From the NCBI GenBank assembly GCA_009760855.2, contig WPIO01000179.1, forward strand, positions 285,001 to 349,000: DNA of 64,000 nucleotides, given 5' to 3'. Positions 47,637 to 59,689 of this stretch are shown in pieces; position 1 is the stretch's first letter, and each line of letters opens with the position of its first letter. The notes below the pieces were generated by a model. It was not told the origin of the DNA and did not search any database. It worked only from the letters and a program-made list of their open reading frames with translations. Source of the DNA: Cristatella mucedo. Lineage: Eukaryota > Bryozoa > Phylactolaemata > Cristatellidae. Both the position numbers and the translations under genes were made by a program.

Positions 47637-50600
47637 TCAGCGCGAGTCCTTGGCCGTCAGTTTGTCGATGAGCTCCTGCAGCGGTTGCAGCTCACGCTTG
47701 TCGATCAGCGCGAACTCCTGCACGAAGAAGACGAAGTGCTTGAATGACGTGTTCAGATGAGCTTCCTCGCTCAGCTGGACCACCTCCTTGAAATGCTGAT
47801 GATAGATGTGCGCGTACACGCGGAACAGCCTCTTAACGATCGTCTTTGCTATCTGTATGAAGTTCTTTGGAAATGCAACGCCTGCACAGACAAAGGTGAG
47901 GCTCTGATATAGCGGGTGAGCAGGCCAAGCACAGGTGGCGGCAGCAGCAGCGGAAATAACATGCATAATGTCAGCCTGCGTAAGCACCTACTAATGGACG
48001 ACACATTCTGGATTAAACAATGCAGAAAGGAACGGGTGGGTTTCAGCTTCTTTTTAAATGATGCCGGGTACGGGATTGTCACGATTCCAGCCGACATTGA
48101 GTTCCATGCTTTGGGAGCTTACGAACTAAAGGCATGGTCTCCAAAGGATTTGAGGTTCGCTAGTGGCATGGCTAAACGGCCCGAATCTTGGGAGCAGGTG
48201 GATAAGTTGAGAAGCACGATTAGGAAGCACTTCAGATAGGTAAAGCCAGGAGCACAAATGAAGGAACCCAAAAGTGAGTGACAGGAACATGAGAATGAAG
48301 GGACCTACAAGTGAGTGACAAAAACTTGAAGTCGTCACTGCTCACCTATCTTGGAAGGGAACAGCGTCTCATCGTCGAGCTGGTCTTGGACCCAGGTCAT
48401 CAAGTAGTCAATGTACTTTGGTGCCGAGCACTTTATCGGCTTCTTCACGGCCTGCCCATCGGCCCAGTGATACTCGTAGCGAGGGCCGGCCGACATAACG
48501 GCACAGCTCTCCTCGGTGCAGAACTCGGTCACAGTGCCATACAGCATGCTGATCTGGTTGAAAAAGTCCACGGCTGCAAAACGACAGACCGGCGGGTGCC
48601 GTGCCAGCCGTCGAAGCCGACGCAGCAGCTGCACAGCAGCCAAGCATCGGAAGGGGGCCGACCAGCCGTGATCGACACCGGCCACGTGGTAAGAGTGAGG
48701 GGGAACGAAGGAGAGGTGCTGCTAGCTAGCTAGCTAGTGGCTGCTGAGGCTTACTGTTGACAGCTATCCACTCGTTCAAATCCTCGCCTTCGGGCAGGAG
48801 GACTGCAAGCCGGAGGTTGCCGCTGCCCAACGTGGCCGCGGCATGTTTCATCAACTCATACTGGTGAGTGCCCTCGGCAATGTTCTTCTTGGGCTTGAAT
48901 GTTTTGTTACTTCTGCTGCCGCCGCTGCAAGGGACCGCGAAACAATGGTGCACGCCAAGCAGGTGAGGTCTGCCCGATAGCATGCTTGCTGCTGCACAGG
49001 GTAGCTATTGCATCGATTGGTATCCGAGTAGGGAGGGAACCAGGGAGAGGAGAGCAAGTCCTGCCAGATGGCAGGTAACTCCTCTCACAAGGACAAAGGC
49101 ACTGGTCAGTCATCTGCTTTGCATGCAGCCGGGACATAATAGGCTGATTCAGTTTAAATATAGAATCACATCTAGCCCACGTGGTTTCCCCAATCAGATA
49201 CCGCTGTGCTTGTGCTGTAAGACTGCTATACAATAGCAGCTACCAAAAAATCAGGCAAAATGCGAGGTGAATGCTGGGCTGAAGGCCCATCCTAGAACAA
49301 TCCAAGAGGTAAATCTCTTCTTCCCTATGCCCGAGACAAGTTCAAGCCTCAACATGGCCAGGGACAACCAAGCGGAGTTGAACTGACACGGTTCTATTTC
49401 TAACATATACAGAGTTCTCCTGACCACTGCCAATCATCTTCCACGAAGAACTGAATAAGACCGATTGGCCTGGGGGGAGTTGTGTGCGCAAACACGGGTC
49501 ACTTGGGGTTGGAGGCGAACCGGTAGACAGCTCACAGACTCCTGTAGGACGACACCAAGATCTGACCCATCATCAGGGTCACCATCATGTATCTTCGTCT
49601 GTAATCATCAGGTTCTCATCACTGTGCTTCTCATCACTGCCCTTTACCGTGGCTCAAACTGAGGATTTAGTAACACGGAAGTGCTTCATCAAGGTCTTAC
49701 TAAGGAACAAAATCAAGAGAGACAAAGCTGGTACAACTGTGCCGCATACCGCTATACAGCACACAGCGATGACATCACAGAAAGCAACAGACGAAGCAGC
49801 CAGGGGATCGGCTAAACTTAACTCTCAGCACGCTGCCGGTGTTTGACTTCGGCTAGCTAGGCGATTCCAAACCGGCATAGCCGGTGCCACGAGTAGCTAA
49901 CATGTGACTAGTCGCGTAGTGCCCATTAACTACAGACGCAATGAATACCTTCGCACAATGCCAGCCACACGGCACACCGTAGTGACAGCAAAAAGTGGGC
50001 GCGGAACAATCAGCACGCTGAACAATTGGCAAGAGGTAGTGCGCGGGTCAGGATAGGACAGGACGATGTGAGCGACGCACGTAACGTCGTCGCGCTAGCT
50101 CAAGCGCCGGAAACTTGGCGCTGCACCGTGCAGCATACGGCGACGCTTCCGACGCTGGGCCCGCACGACACTCGCACGATTGTGCTAGGTTCGCAACACA
50201 AAAAGCAAGCTGTCTGAAATCGGGCGTACAGAAAACTCAAGCCGCCCGACCTGAACGCGCTCACTTCGCGTCGACAGCTCGGAGCATATGCGAGCGCCAG
50301 CGAGGGACGATGTAACAAAACAAAGGCGGAGCGTGCGCACGACGTGCGCACGGCCGGGCGCAAGTCCTAGAGAGGCCTGTGGCTCGACACGCCAGACACG
50401 CGCTGCAATTAAAACACGTGCGACGCGCAGCAGCGGCGGAACGCACCGAGTGGCCAGACGCCGCTACCGGATCTCGGAATTTAGCAAGCAAGCGCTACCG
50501 CGGACCGAACGGCGGGGCCTATCTAGCCGCTATCTTCGCAAGCACACGACCGCCAGGAAACTCCCCGTCGCGCACGCGTAGAACAGCGTGTAAAGTTTCG

Positions 50601-50641
50601 ACAATACAGGCAAGGTTGCGGACTTACAAGAAGAAACTCAT
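47637..50641 (-). CDS. MOB1: MOB kinase activator 1 (Hippo/NDR kinase co-activator)
   Basis: Complete gene in four exons on the minus strand: 50,641-50,628 (MSFF), 48,924-48,755, 48,573-48,346 and 47,881-47,637 (TGA). All junctions are GT-AG and phases agree; the joined frame is 657 nt (218 residues), against 216 in human MOB1A. Identity is high along the length: KTFKPKKN, HQYELMKHA, LPEGEDLNEWIAVN, then FCTEESCAVMSAGPRYEYHW, KYIDYLMTWVQDQLDDETLF, and RLFRVYAHIYHQHF with HLNTSFKHF. The zinc ligands of the family, Cys in the FCTEESC segment and His in YAHIYHQHF, are present. MOB1 binds and activates LATS/NDR kinases after MST/Hippo phosphorylation in the cytoplasm and at the cortex. Intron 3 (47,882-48,345) contains a LINE fragment. 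The gene is head to head with the hnRNP gene. Confidence 0.97.
47955..48336 (-). mobile_element. LINE fragment (family A) in MOB1 intron 3
   Basis: TTTGGGAGCTTACGAACTAA and AAGGCATGGTCTCCAAAGGA match the family C-terminal block. Two copies of a GAAGGGACC(T)ACAAGTGAGTGAC-like segment lie at the end, near 48,262 and 48,297. The 3' tail is missing. Confidence 0.75.
48925..50627. other. MOB1 intron 1
   Basis: About 1.7 kb between the 14-base first coding exon and exon 2. The part from about 49,980 to 50,580 is GC- and CpG-rich and could carry promoter-proximal regulation. No repeat or coding motif was recognised. Confidence 0.6.
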
Positions 50642-51449
50642 GGTCCCATGGGGGCTAGCTCGCAAAATGTATACAGACAACCGGAACAGCAGTCAACCGG
50701 ATGGCCAACCCGGACGTAACTGAAGAGTGGTTGACGTTAAATCAGCATGACGCCACCCACCCGCAATCACTGCTGCAGGGGAACTCGGCGACTTCTTTTT
50801 AAAAGTTGTAGGTGTTTTTCGTGGATTTTATTGTTGAGTGATATTTTATATTTTCGAAAGAATAGCATTCCTGTGATCCGACGGAGCTCTGTCACTAGCT
50901 GTGGGGGCAGACCAGACGTTTAGGACTGCAGCCGCAATTAGACCGTAACAACAAGCTGTGGAATACAACCATAGTAGTGGCCAAAAATTATGTATTCAAA
51001 TATTTTTATATTTAATTTGTGACAATCAATAAAATATTCTGCGCAATTCATTGCCGTCCGCATGCATTGTGGCTGATCACTTCCTTCTTTCACCGTTGGG
51101 TTGTAACGCGCGCCATCGTGACTTCATGGACCGTAAGCTTTCGGATTTTATATTTTCTCGCCAGTCTGCGTGCTCCGACCGCTGTTGCTATGTTAATCTG
51201 GGCAGTGCTCTCGGGATGTAGATTCTGAGCTTATATTGTTACTAGCTTGCCAACCTTTCCCCGAACTAGATTCCGATGTCAATGTAGTGCGCTGGCCTTG
51301 TTGGCGGGTTGGTTCAATTTTCTCTTGGCCCTTTTCACCCGCGGCCGGTAGAATGCGAATGGGATCAGACATGCTATCCTGTTCTATCTTCACGTTAAGA
51401 TTCGCCTCGAGGGTGGTGGGTGGCGTCGGCGGCTGTTTGCCGTGGTAGT
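50642..51449. promoter_or_regulatory. Shared intergenic region between MOB1 and the hnRNP H/F gene
   Basis: About 0.8 kb between divergently transcribed start codons (MOB1 ATG at 50,641 on minus; tentative hnRNP ATG at 51,450 on plus). It should contain both promoters. I cannot place transcription starts; no clear TATA box was chosen. Confidence 0.5.
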
Positions 51450-54400
51450 ATGCAGTCTCCCATTAAAGGTCTCTCGCTCGCGCGCCTTCTTTCCCGCGCT
51501 CGTGGCGAAAGCTTAAGCCAGGTTTTTCAAGTTCAGCCGGAAATTGGTCGGGTCCGTCACACCAGCTCTGACCGCTCGTTTTTGTTTGTGGCAACAGTCA
51601 GTTTACTGCGCTGCCGTTGCTGCTCGTTGGATAGTAACTCCAAATACCAGCCGGCAGATTGCTTCGCGGCTGGATTGTCCGGCGCGTGGCAATTGACCTG
51701 TTCGCTGTATGTATGCTGGCCTTTTTTCTGAGCAGCTCACGATGAAAAAGGACAAGAGATAGAGGAGGATGAAGGCTTCTTTGTGCGCGTGCGAGGCCTG
51801 CCCTGGTCGGCGAAGGAAGAAGAGGTCGTGAAGTTTCTCTCCGGTTCGTGCGCCTGCGCGCTCAGCCCGCGCCGAGCGTCGCGTTCAATCTTGCCGAATC
51901 AAAGCCGCAGCATTGCTCGGCAGCTGCCAATCGCCAGTGCCCATGCATACATCGTGTGTGCACGTGCGTGCGTGCTTGCGCGCCTGCGCGCGCGAACGTT
52001 GAGCGTTAATCGGTTACCGCTTGCTGCGTCGCATCTTCGCACAGACTGCCAGGTCGCCAAAGGTTCGGTGTTCTTCACTTTCACGAGGGACGGCCGGCCC
52101 AGCGGAGAGGCGTACGTCGAGCTGGCTTCGGCCGAAGACAAGGAGAAAGCACTGAAGCACAACAATCAGCACATGGGCAAACGCTACATTGAAGGTGGTC
52201 GCTTGAGCTTTGAGCTTTGCCACCCCACCCCCCCCCCCCGTCTTGGCCGTGTTTTGGGTGGTAGGGTGGGGGATGGTGCAGACTGGCTGTGGCTGGCAGA
52301 CTGGAAACTCGTCGACACTTTCGACCGCCGACTGCTTACGTCTCGAGTCCGACCGATCGTTTTAGTGTTCACGTCGAGGCGAACGGAGATGGAGTACGTG
52401 GTCAAGCGCAGCGGACCGAACCAGACGGACGGCCAAGGCGACGCCGTTGTGCGCCTTCGCGGCCTGCCGTTCGGCTGCACTAAGGAGGAGATAGCGCAGT
52501 TTTTCTCGGGTGAGCCGCAGCAGCAGCAGCCGCCGCCTGTCGCTGACGAGCAGCAGCCATCTTGTTCCTCGCGCACGAGCTGCTGCAGTCGATGCCGACT
52601 CAGTAACACTTGACTGCACTGTGCTGCCGCTGCTCGTGCCGCCGCCGCTGCTGCTCGTGCATTGCGCATTTGGAGCTGTGCTGGCATTTTTGTAAATGGG
52701 TTCAATTTGTTTCTCTTGGGAAGGGTATGAAATTGTCCCCAATGGGATTACCCTCGTCATCGATCACCAGGGGCGAACTGCGGGGGACGCTTACGTGCAG
52801 TTTGCTACGCAGGAGATCGCGGATATGACTCTGTCAAAGCACATGGAGAGGATAGGGCACAGGTGGGGTGCAGCCATCGGGTGACCACCCAGTGTGTGTT
52901 TTCTCTTTTCTTTCGCCCTTTCGTTTGCCTTTCGTGTGCGGTTTGCGCCGCTCCAACAAGGGTCCGGGGCTGTGCTGGGGCAAGTAAGTGCAGTCGCCTG
53001 TTGGCATTGCTGCACGGCGCCGCCCGCTGCTGCCACTCTGCTCCGCCGGCCGAGCGTGCGCCGTGTCGCAGCAAGTTGAGCACGCACAGCTCGGTAATGG
53101 AATGAATTAAGTGCATCGTTGCCGAGCTCAGCTGCTCAGCTGCTGCCCGCCGAGCGGCAGGGCGTTTAATGCTACCTGTCGGCACTGCAGGTACATTGAG
53201 ATTTTCAAGAGCAGCCTGAGCGACGCGCGCTCTGCGCTCTCGCAAGTGCGAGGTGGCCCTGGCGGTCGGTCGAGCAGACCTGGTCCGTATGACAGGAACG
53301 ACCGGCCCAGCTTTGGCGGGCCCTCAGGGCGAGGTGGATACGGTGGTCGTGGTGGCGGCGGCGGCAGAGTCAAAGGTAAATGTCTTTGCCGACTTGGGCT
53401 CAGATTTTCTTTCAGCAGGTGGTGATGCTTTTGCTACTCCTGTCTGCACACTCTTTGGCTACTGTGTCGTATTATGGCATGCTGAAGAACAGTTCCTGAA
53501 TAGGATCTACAAGTGAGATGGGTTTTAATCTTGAAACAGTTGCGAGACCGTAACGAGAGGAGAAAGTGACTCCACTGTGATGTTTTGGATCTGGTTCCAC
53601 CGTAAGATTTTTGTTGTTTTTGGTGGCACGACTGAATGGGTAGCTAGCAACAGAATTGTTATCTAAGAAAATGAGAAGTCGAGTTGAAAGGAAGATGCTG
53701 ATAGCCCAAATTCAGTTATTTCGTCGTGTCACTGTCGATAATTACCCTGTGCATGCTAGTTGGTGTTTCATAAGGACAATCGCTTGGCGTTATGATCTCA
53801 TTTAATGTCACTGGGAGTGATCTATTATGTTTGGTTAGAGAATGCTGCTCTCCCCCAGAAAACTGCAATTTAACTGTCTATGGCCTACGGTTTGTCCTGC
53901 TTGGTTTATCGGTCCGGGAATTAACAGCTGTGACCAATTGGTAAGGTGCAAGAGCATCATTCGTGTCCTGGCACTTGCTTGTAGTAGTTGATGTTCATGT
54001 TGTCTATGTTATTGTTAAAAATCCGTATGATTTGGGTTGTATTTCATATTGTGGAGCTGTATATATGTTGCAGGTATAAGTTTAACTTCAAGCTGAAGAG
54101 GCGACATACATTGCTGTCAAAAAGTTTCAATGCCCCTTCTGTGGAATTTCGGTTGTTGCAAATGCCCGTATTAGAATAAGTTATTACACCAGACTAATTG
54201 TTAAATTGTAAGAATCTGTCAATGCAATTTTGGTCTTACTAACAGTTTGCCACATTTGGCTTAGTGAGTAACTGCATTCGCCAAACCGAGTCATGGTTCC
54301 CATGTAAACAGATGGGAAGGCAGGGTCAAGTGACTATTCCAGCCCTGTTGGAGATCTTCCAGCGGAACCTAGTTATGACTAGTTTTGTCACTGACTGACA

Positions 54401-57137
54401 ATGTGAGCCAAGGTGCCCGGATGTCTCCTTGACCTGCAGGATTCTGCGCGTGCCATATTGACGGTTCTTACATGATCAGAACATGCCACAAGTTTCACAA
54501 CTTTCTGAAAGTACAAGTAAAGAACTATTGAGATGTATCTTGATTATGGTAGCACAAAGGCAGTGCCACTCTTGGGCCACCCTCGACTAACTTGGGAGGA
54601 CCGGCTCCTGAAAAGTGTGGCTCGGCGGTGCAGGTTTGCAGGTGCCAAAATGAACTGCCTTAGTCTTTTTTCAAGCTACCGAAGCAGTCTTGAGCCGAAA
54701 TACCATGAGTAGGTCGCTTAATAAACAAACATTGAGCTCGTGTGGACAAGTGCCAGCCATTGTTGACTGCAGTAAAAAAAAGGGGGGAACGGATTGTTCT
54801 CACCAATACAGCAGTGTGACTGCTGCACAGTGGAGAAGAGAGCTTTTAACTAACGAGTCCAAATTCAATCTCTTATGCTGCGACCGGAGGAGGAAATACG
54901 TTTGCCGGCGAATCGGTAAAGCCTACATTGGCAGTTGTCTGCAAAAGACCGTGAAATTCGGTGGTGGAAGTTTGGGGTTGCTTCTCAGCTTCGTGTGTTA
55001 GACGCCTGTACAGGATTTAAGGAATCTTTCTGGACATTGTTCAGATTGTTTGCTGGCCATCTGCTTATGCTCATCGTGAGCTTGATTTCTGTTGGCAGCA
55101 TGACAATGATCATGCACACTGCTGTGGGGTTTAAAGAGTTTTTTCAGGAGCCCACAGACTTTACCAAACTAATTGAGGTCGGGCAGTTGCTAAGCTAAGC
55201 CCTGACTTGAACCCTATTGAACATCTGTGGCACATATTCAACCTTGCTCTTAGGGTCAGAGCTCTCTGGCGAATGAAGACTGATGCATTCTTCAAGGTTT
55301 TGAAGGATTACTGTGCATCAGGTTCTCGAGAAGCATGCAAGAAGCTGGTCCGTGCCGAGGCAATTGTGAGAAGTTGATGCTTTCTTTTTTATGCACACCA
55401 GGCTTTTAATAATTGCTCAAAATCTAGTTATGGAATTTATCCAATGAATTACATGCAGTTATATATTTGTTGGTGTAGTAAAAAGTAGTACCAAGTTAAA
55501 GTCATGTTAAATCCTATTCGTTTTGAATGGAATAATGTGCTGGTAACAGGTGTGTAAGAAACTTTTGGACCCGTTTAGGATGTTGACCATATGCATCACA
55601 GGATTATGCTTTTGTTCTTGCTCGAGTTCTTGCAGTTCTTGGTGTTTGCGATTATCTTTCTGTCGTGCTAAAGGTTTTTGCTGGATTATGTTTACTGCAG
55701 GTTTGTGCATTTGTAGGACGTCATGCATTAGTGATTTCCTAGTGTTATTATGGTAGCATGAGTAGTATCTTTATTGTAAACCTCTTTATTGGAAATGTTG
55801 GTCATGCTTCTTTGTTTGTCAAGGACACTCTGTGAGTGTATGAGTGCCAGTTTTTTCTTGGTGACAGATCAGTTCATCTTACTTAGGTCTTATGGATGAT
55901 GAAATGGGTGACGGCTATGGTGACCGTGGCACGTACAGTGATGGATATGGCCGTCGCTCTCCTGGACCGCGTGACATGGGTGATCGAACTGGGAATCCAG
56001 GAAGCAATCATCGCAGCACCACTGGTCACTCGGTCCACATGCGGGGCTTGCCGTTCCAAGCGAATGAACATGACATTGCTGACTTCTTCAAGCCTCTGAT
56101 TGTGGCAGATATTGTTATTCATTACACCGGCAACAATCGTGCCACAGGTGAAGCCGATGTCGATTTCAGGTCGCACGATGATGCCTGTGAAGCTATGAAG
56201 AAAGACAAATCGAACATGCGTAAGTAACTGTCCCCTTGTTTGCTTTTTACAGCCTTCTTTGTCTGTATCAGCTCAATATGTTTGGTGTGTACCAACTTTG
56301 TTTTGCTGATTGTAGAGCATCGCTACATCGAGCTGTTCTTGAACTCGAGTCCCGTGCAACGAGGTCCTGCTGCTGGTGCCGCAATGGGGTCTCCTCGAGG
56401 ATACTCCTCTGGAGTCGTCAGCGGAGGTGCTAGCTCCTTCGGACCTCCGCTGGGCCCACCGGGTATGATGGGCAGTCCTGGTGGAGGCATCGGGATTGGC
56501 TCAGGCAGTGGCCTCGGAATGGGCTCCAGCGGTGGCCTCGGTGTGAATTCTGTCGGCGGTGGCCTCGGAATGGGGCCAGGAAGTGGCTTGGGCATGGGCC
56601 CTGGCAGCGGCCTCGGAATGGGCCCTGGTGCTGGTCTCGGTGCAGGCTCCGGTGCAGGCCTCGGAATGGGTAGTGCCGGCAATTACGGTGCAGGCATCGG
56701 TATGGGCTCTGGCAGCAGCCTTGGAATGAGCTCTGGAGGCCTCGGAATGGGATCCGGTGGAGGTCTCGGGATGAATCCCGTTGGAGGCCACGGTGGCTCA
56801 AGCTTGGGGTCTGGCAATTGGAATTCACCAGTCCAAGGAAACATGCGAGGAAATTGGCCTGCCTCTTCACCGTATAGCAACAACCCAAGCTATGGCCAAC
56901 CAGCAAACCAGGGGTATGGTGCAGCTTCTGGAGGTAAGTGCTAGCGGTCGAAACGAATGCCCGTGCATAAGGATACAAATTATACGTAATGGTACAAATG
57001 ATCGTGTGCTTGCCTGCAATGGAGTGACCTCTGCCTGCGAGCCTCTTTGTAAGATGCTCTGTCGTGTTTCAGGTGGCTATGGAAGTTATGGAGGTGGAGG
57101 CCATTTCGGAAGTAATGGTGGCTATGCGACATTTTAG
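51450..57137 (+). CDS. HNRNPH: hnRNP H/F-family RNA-binding protein with three quasi-RRMs
   Basis: Nine exons: 51,450-51,468 (tentative), 51,736-51,843, 52,045-52,194, 52,366-52,509, 52,724-52,862, 53,191-53,375, 55,887-56,219, 56,316-56,933 and 57,073-57,137 (TAG). All splice sites are GT-AG, phases agree, and the total is 1,761 nt (586 residues). qRRM1: [18 protein letters not shown] to [11 protein letters not shown] and MGKRYIEVF. qRRM2: [14 protein letters not shown] to [13 protein letters not shown] and RIGHRYIEIF. qRRM3: [20 protein letters not shown] to ATGEADVDF and [10 protein letters not shown]. These are the qRRMs of hnRNP H/F, which bind G-tracts and control splicing and polyadenylation in the nucleus. 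A Gly/Arg-rich linker separates qRRM2 and 3. The C-terminus has many GLGMG(S/P)G repeats and ends [13 protein letters not shown]. The first exon (MQSPIK) is inferred from phase; its donor is weak. It could be called HNRNPH or HNRNPF. Confidence 0.95.
54560..55380 (+). pseudogene. Tc1/mariner transposase relic in an hnRNP intron
   Basis: In several frames it reads [20 protein letters not shown] (Tc1 N-terminal half), [14 protein letters not shown]-like and [11 protein letters not shown], then HDNDHAH, and [14 protein letters not shown] with a C-terminal helix. These are the DDE-domain landmarks of Tc1 transposases. The first catalytic Asp of the usual SDESKF motif is Asn, and frame changes and stops separate the blocks, so it is inactive. 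Terminal inverted repeats were not found. It lies in the 2.5-kb intron between hnRNP exons 6 and 7 in the gene's own orientation. Confidence 0.88.
56470..56800 (+). repeat. Gly-rich coding minisatellite in hnRNP exon 8
   Basis: Imperfect repeats of about 24-30 bases, each carrying GGCCTCGGAATGGG-like sequence and encoding GLGMG with S/P-G-S-G spacers. They stay in frame throughout. Confidence 0.85.
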
Positions 57138-57209
57138 AAGGGCTTCGTCATGACAGCAGTTTTTATAGTCACTCACTTCCTGTACAAATTTTGTGTTGTA
57201 ATTTTGTAG

Positions 57210-57215
57210 AATAAA
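57210..57215 (+). terminator. Polyadenylation signal of the hnRNP H/F gene
   Basis: AATAAA 73 bases after the stop codon, with a GT-rich stretch (CTCTGTGGTTTATAAATTGT) downstream. Confidence 0.8.
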
Positions 57216-57556
57216 TACCTCTGTGGTTTATAAATTGTCATTTCATTACTTGGTTAGTATTCAGTCATGCCCTTGGTTTGATCGCCTAGAAACAAGGGCA
57301 AGGTGAATGTATTTAAATATATTTTCGTTTGTATTTGATGACTGGTCGTGGGCATTAGCCCCGTCGCATATGTTGAACAGATTAGGATGCTATACAAGGG
57401 ATTATAATAGTACGTGCTCTCCATCTAATGGGCAAAGTATGGTTCAAAACATCGCACGGTGTCCGACTCCTAGTCAGGATTTTGCAGTACAGTTTCTGTT
57501 GATGAGGCAAGTCGGTGAGATTCTGGAAATTAATGTTTCAATTCACACAACAAATA

Positions 57557-57680
57557 TTCATTTGTTTGGCGCCCTAAGAGAATTTAGATCTTTATTCAGG
57601 AGCTTCACATATCCCACGAGGTTTGAGCCCACGACCTTGGGTCCAGGCCAGCACCTTAACCACTAAGACAAACCAGCTCG
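57557..57680 (-). mobile_element. Family-2 SINE: tRNA-like head with LINE-like tail
   Basis: On the minus strand GTCTTAGTGGTTAAGGTGCT (A-box region) and GGTCGTGGGCTCAAACC (B box) are followed by GATATGTGAAGCTCCTGAAT and AAATTCTCTTAGGGCGCCAA. The layout is the same as at 40.6 kb. Confidence 0.8.
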
Positions 57681-58379
57681 GTATAAAGTCCAAGGGGGTG
57701 CTCTATCGACAAACGCGATGGCTTCGATTGCATTGCAAGTATCATATCAAGAAGGGTTTAGAGTACCTGACTAGGCATTTGCAAGGTGCCGCACTCTGCT
57801 GCCAGCTACCACACGCTCCGACGATTGGATTTGAAGTTTTCCAAAGCTTGAGTTGGTAGTGACGACAGTCTTACTGATGCCGGTTGTGGGGCGTGGCTAG
57901 TTCAGAGCAAGGTATTTTATTGGGGGACTTGTAGTGCCGAGGAAGCTCCGATGGTATTGTAACGAGTAATGATGTATACTGCAATGACGTATAATAATGA
58001 GTAAGGCCGCCTTCATGTTAAAGAGAAAATCTTTACGGTGGTATGAAGTGCTCCTGTCACTTTTGGTTATGAGCAGCAAAGCCTGCATGGTGTTTCACCC
58101 TTATCTTAAGCCAGAAATGGTACTCCCACGAGCTTGTAGCTCCCCTTCGCCCTCCACTGGAAGCTCGGTAGTCCGGTGCCAATTGAGCTGAGGCTCGTCT
58201 AGTGGTGCCGTAGGTCTTAATACTGTTCTTTAGCTTCAAGTCAGTGCTTACTTATCTCGGCTTGGCTGGAAAGGCTTCTGGGGCAGAGCGAATCCGTTAA
58301 GTAGTAACAATGATGGGCCATTATTTACGAGGGTCTAAGGTAGAGGTCATTTCTGTTAGACTGCTCTCGAGAGCTCTGT

Positions 58380-58930
58380 CGCACTGTAAACAAACTAAGT
58401 CGCACCGAATTATACAAACTTCTGTTAAGGATGTTAAATTCTAATTCTCCTTGGGCATCGCTGGCACTACACTGCAATGGCCCAATGGGGTCGTATCTAA
58501 CAGTGAGACTTAAGAGCATCGACGTCAACGGGCAACGGTTATCCAAGAAGCCTTGAAAGTACCCTAGGGATCTGTTCTTGGTATCTCTTCTGGACTTTTA
58601 ATTCACAATTTAAAATTCCTTGCTGATGTAAGGCAAAGCACAATCTAGGGTTTTAATTACTATGCATACTACAAGTAGGTTTACCTGTGCGTTTGTCTTT
58701 ACCTCCATTCTAGCATCGAGAACTTGACTCAGCTCCATTGCTTCATGCATTGCTGATATTTGCCCTCGGATGGCAGCGAACTTTCTCAAACTGAACGACG
58801 ATAAAACGAACTTGCTAGTTATATGCAAACCTAGCGCTGCTCAGAAAAAGGAGAACCTATCCCTCAAAATGGGCCGGCTACCATATCTCTTCTTGCATCT
58901 GGACAAAATCTGGGTACCTATTCCAAAGAA
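58380..58930 (+). mobile_element. LINE fragment with reverse transcriptase pieces
   Basis: Degraded SYLTVRLKSIDVNGQR and PRDLFLV (from GVPQGSVLGP-like sequence), then MAANFLKLNDDKTNLLVI, which is the block after the catalytic box in CR1/L2 polymerases. Frameshifts and stops throughout. Confidence 0.75.
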
Positions 58931-59511
58931 GTATTAACTAAAAAGAAGTTCAACTGATGTAACGGCCTCATTTTATAAAGCAGCATAGGAACCCTGAAGA
59001 CTATTATCATCACTTGAATGGCAAGAATGCATTGCTCTCTGCCGTAGCTTTCACAACAGGCTTGCTTGTAGCCGAGTTCAAGGGGTCAGAAGCTAATTCC
59101 CACCAAACCCCGCCATACTCCGGCCACGCCGCCGCTCGCCATGCCGCTGAGCTAGGGTAAGACGAGCGGCCGTCCGGTTAGAGAGACCTCTTTATAATAT
59201 CGCATGCGCCAACAACAACAGGGGAACTAAACAAGTCTACAGGGGAAGGTTCTATACAAAGTACACTAAAGGAGCGAAAGACGACGCCGCAAGCACGAAC
59301 AAACGCGTCAGTTGGTCAGTCGGCTTCCGCAGTCCCGCCGTTGTACCGACTCCGTTCCAACAGTACGAGCGTATGCTGTAAAAGATCCGGCTAGCCGAGT
59401 AACTGCTTGGCTAGTCGGAGTCGATGTCTACCACAATCGAGAGCTTCTTCCGCCGAAAGACGCCATCTCACGGGAGGGGGGCAACAACCCGCTATAAATA
59501 TAAATATAAAT

Positions 59512-59685
59512 CCTAGCTGATTAAACAGCCACTTTTTTGTATAGAGACAGAAGAGCCTTTACGGCTATCACCACCGCTTGCAGCGGCGATATAGGATCGC
59601 CCACCACAGGAATCGAACCCACGACCTCGGGACTGAGGTCGTGAAAGCAACCACATTACCTAGTGTCCCATCACGGCTCACCGAT
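59512..59685 (-). mobile_element. tRNA-derived SINE (family 1), best full copy
   Basis: On the minus strand: GAGCCGTGATGGGACACTAG and GTAATGTGGTTGC (A-box part), GGTCGTGGGTTCGATTCC (B box), GTGGGCGATCCTATATCGCC, GTGATAGCCGTAAAGGCTC and GCTGTTTAATCAGCTAGG, then an AT-rich end. It is useful as the family reference. Confidence 0.9.
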
Positions 59686-59689
59686 ACAC

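Noticed and set aside
51783-52613. 276-residue continuous plus-strand frame across hnRNP exons
   Set aside because: It reads through two introns that happen to be open. The spliced model with phase-1 junctions matches the hnRNP H/F family residue by residue.
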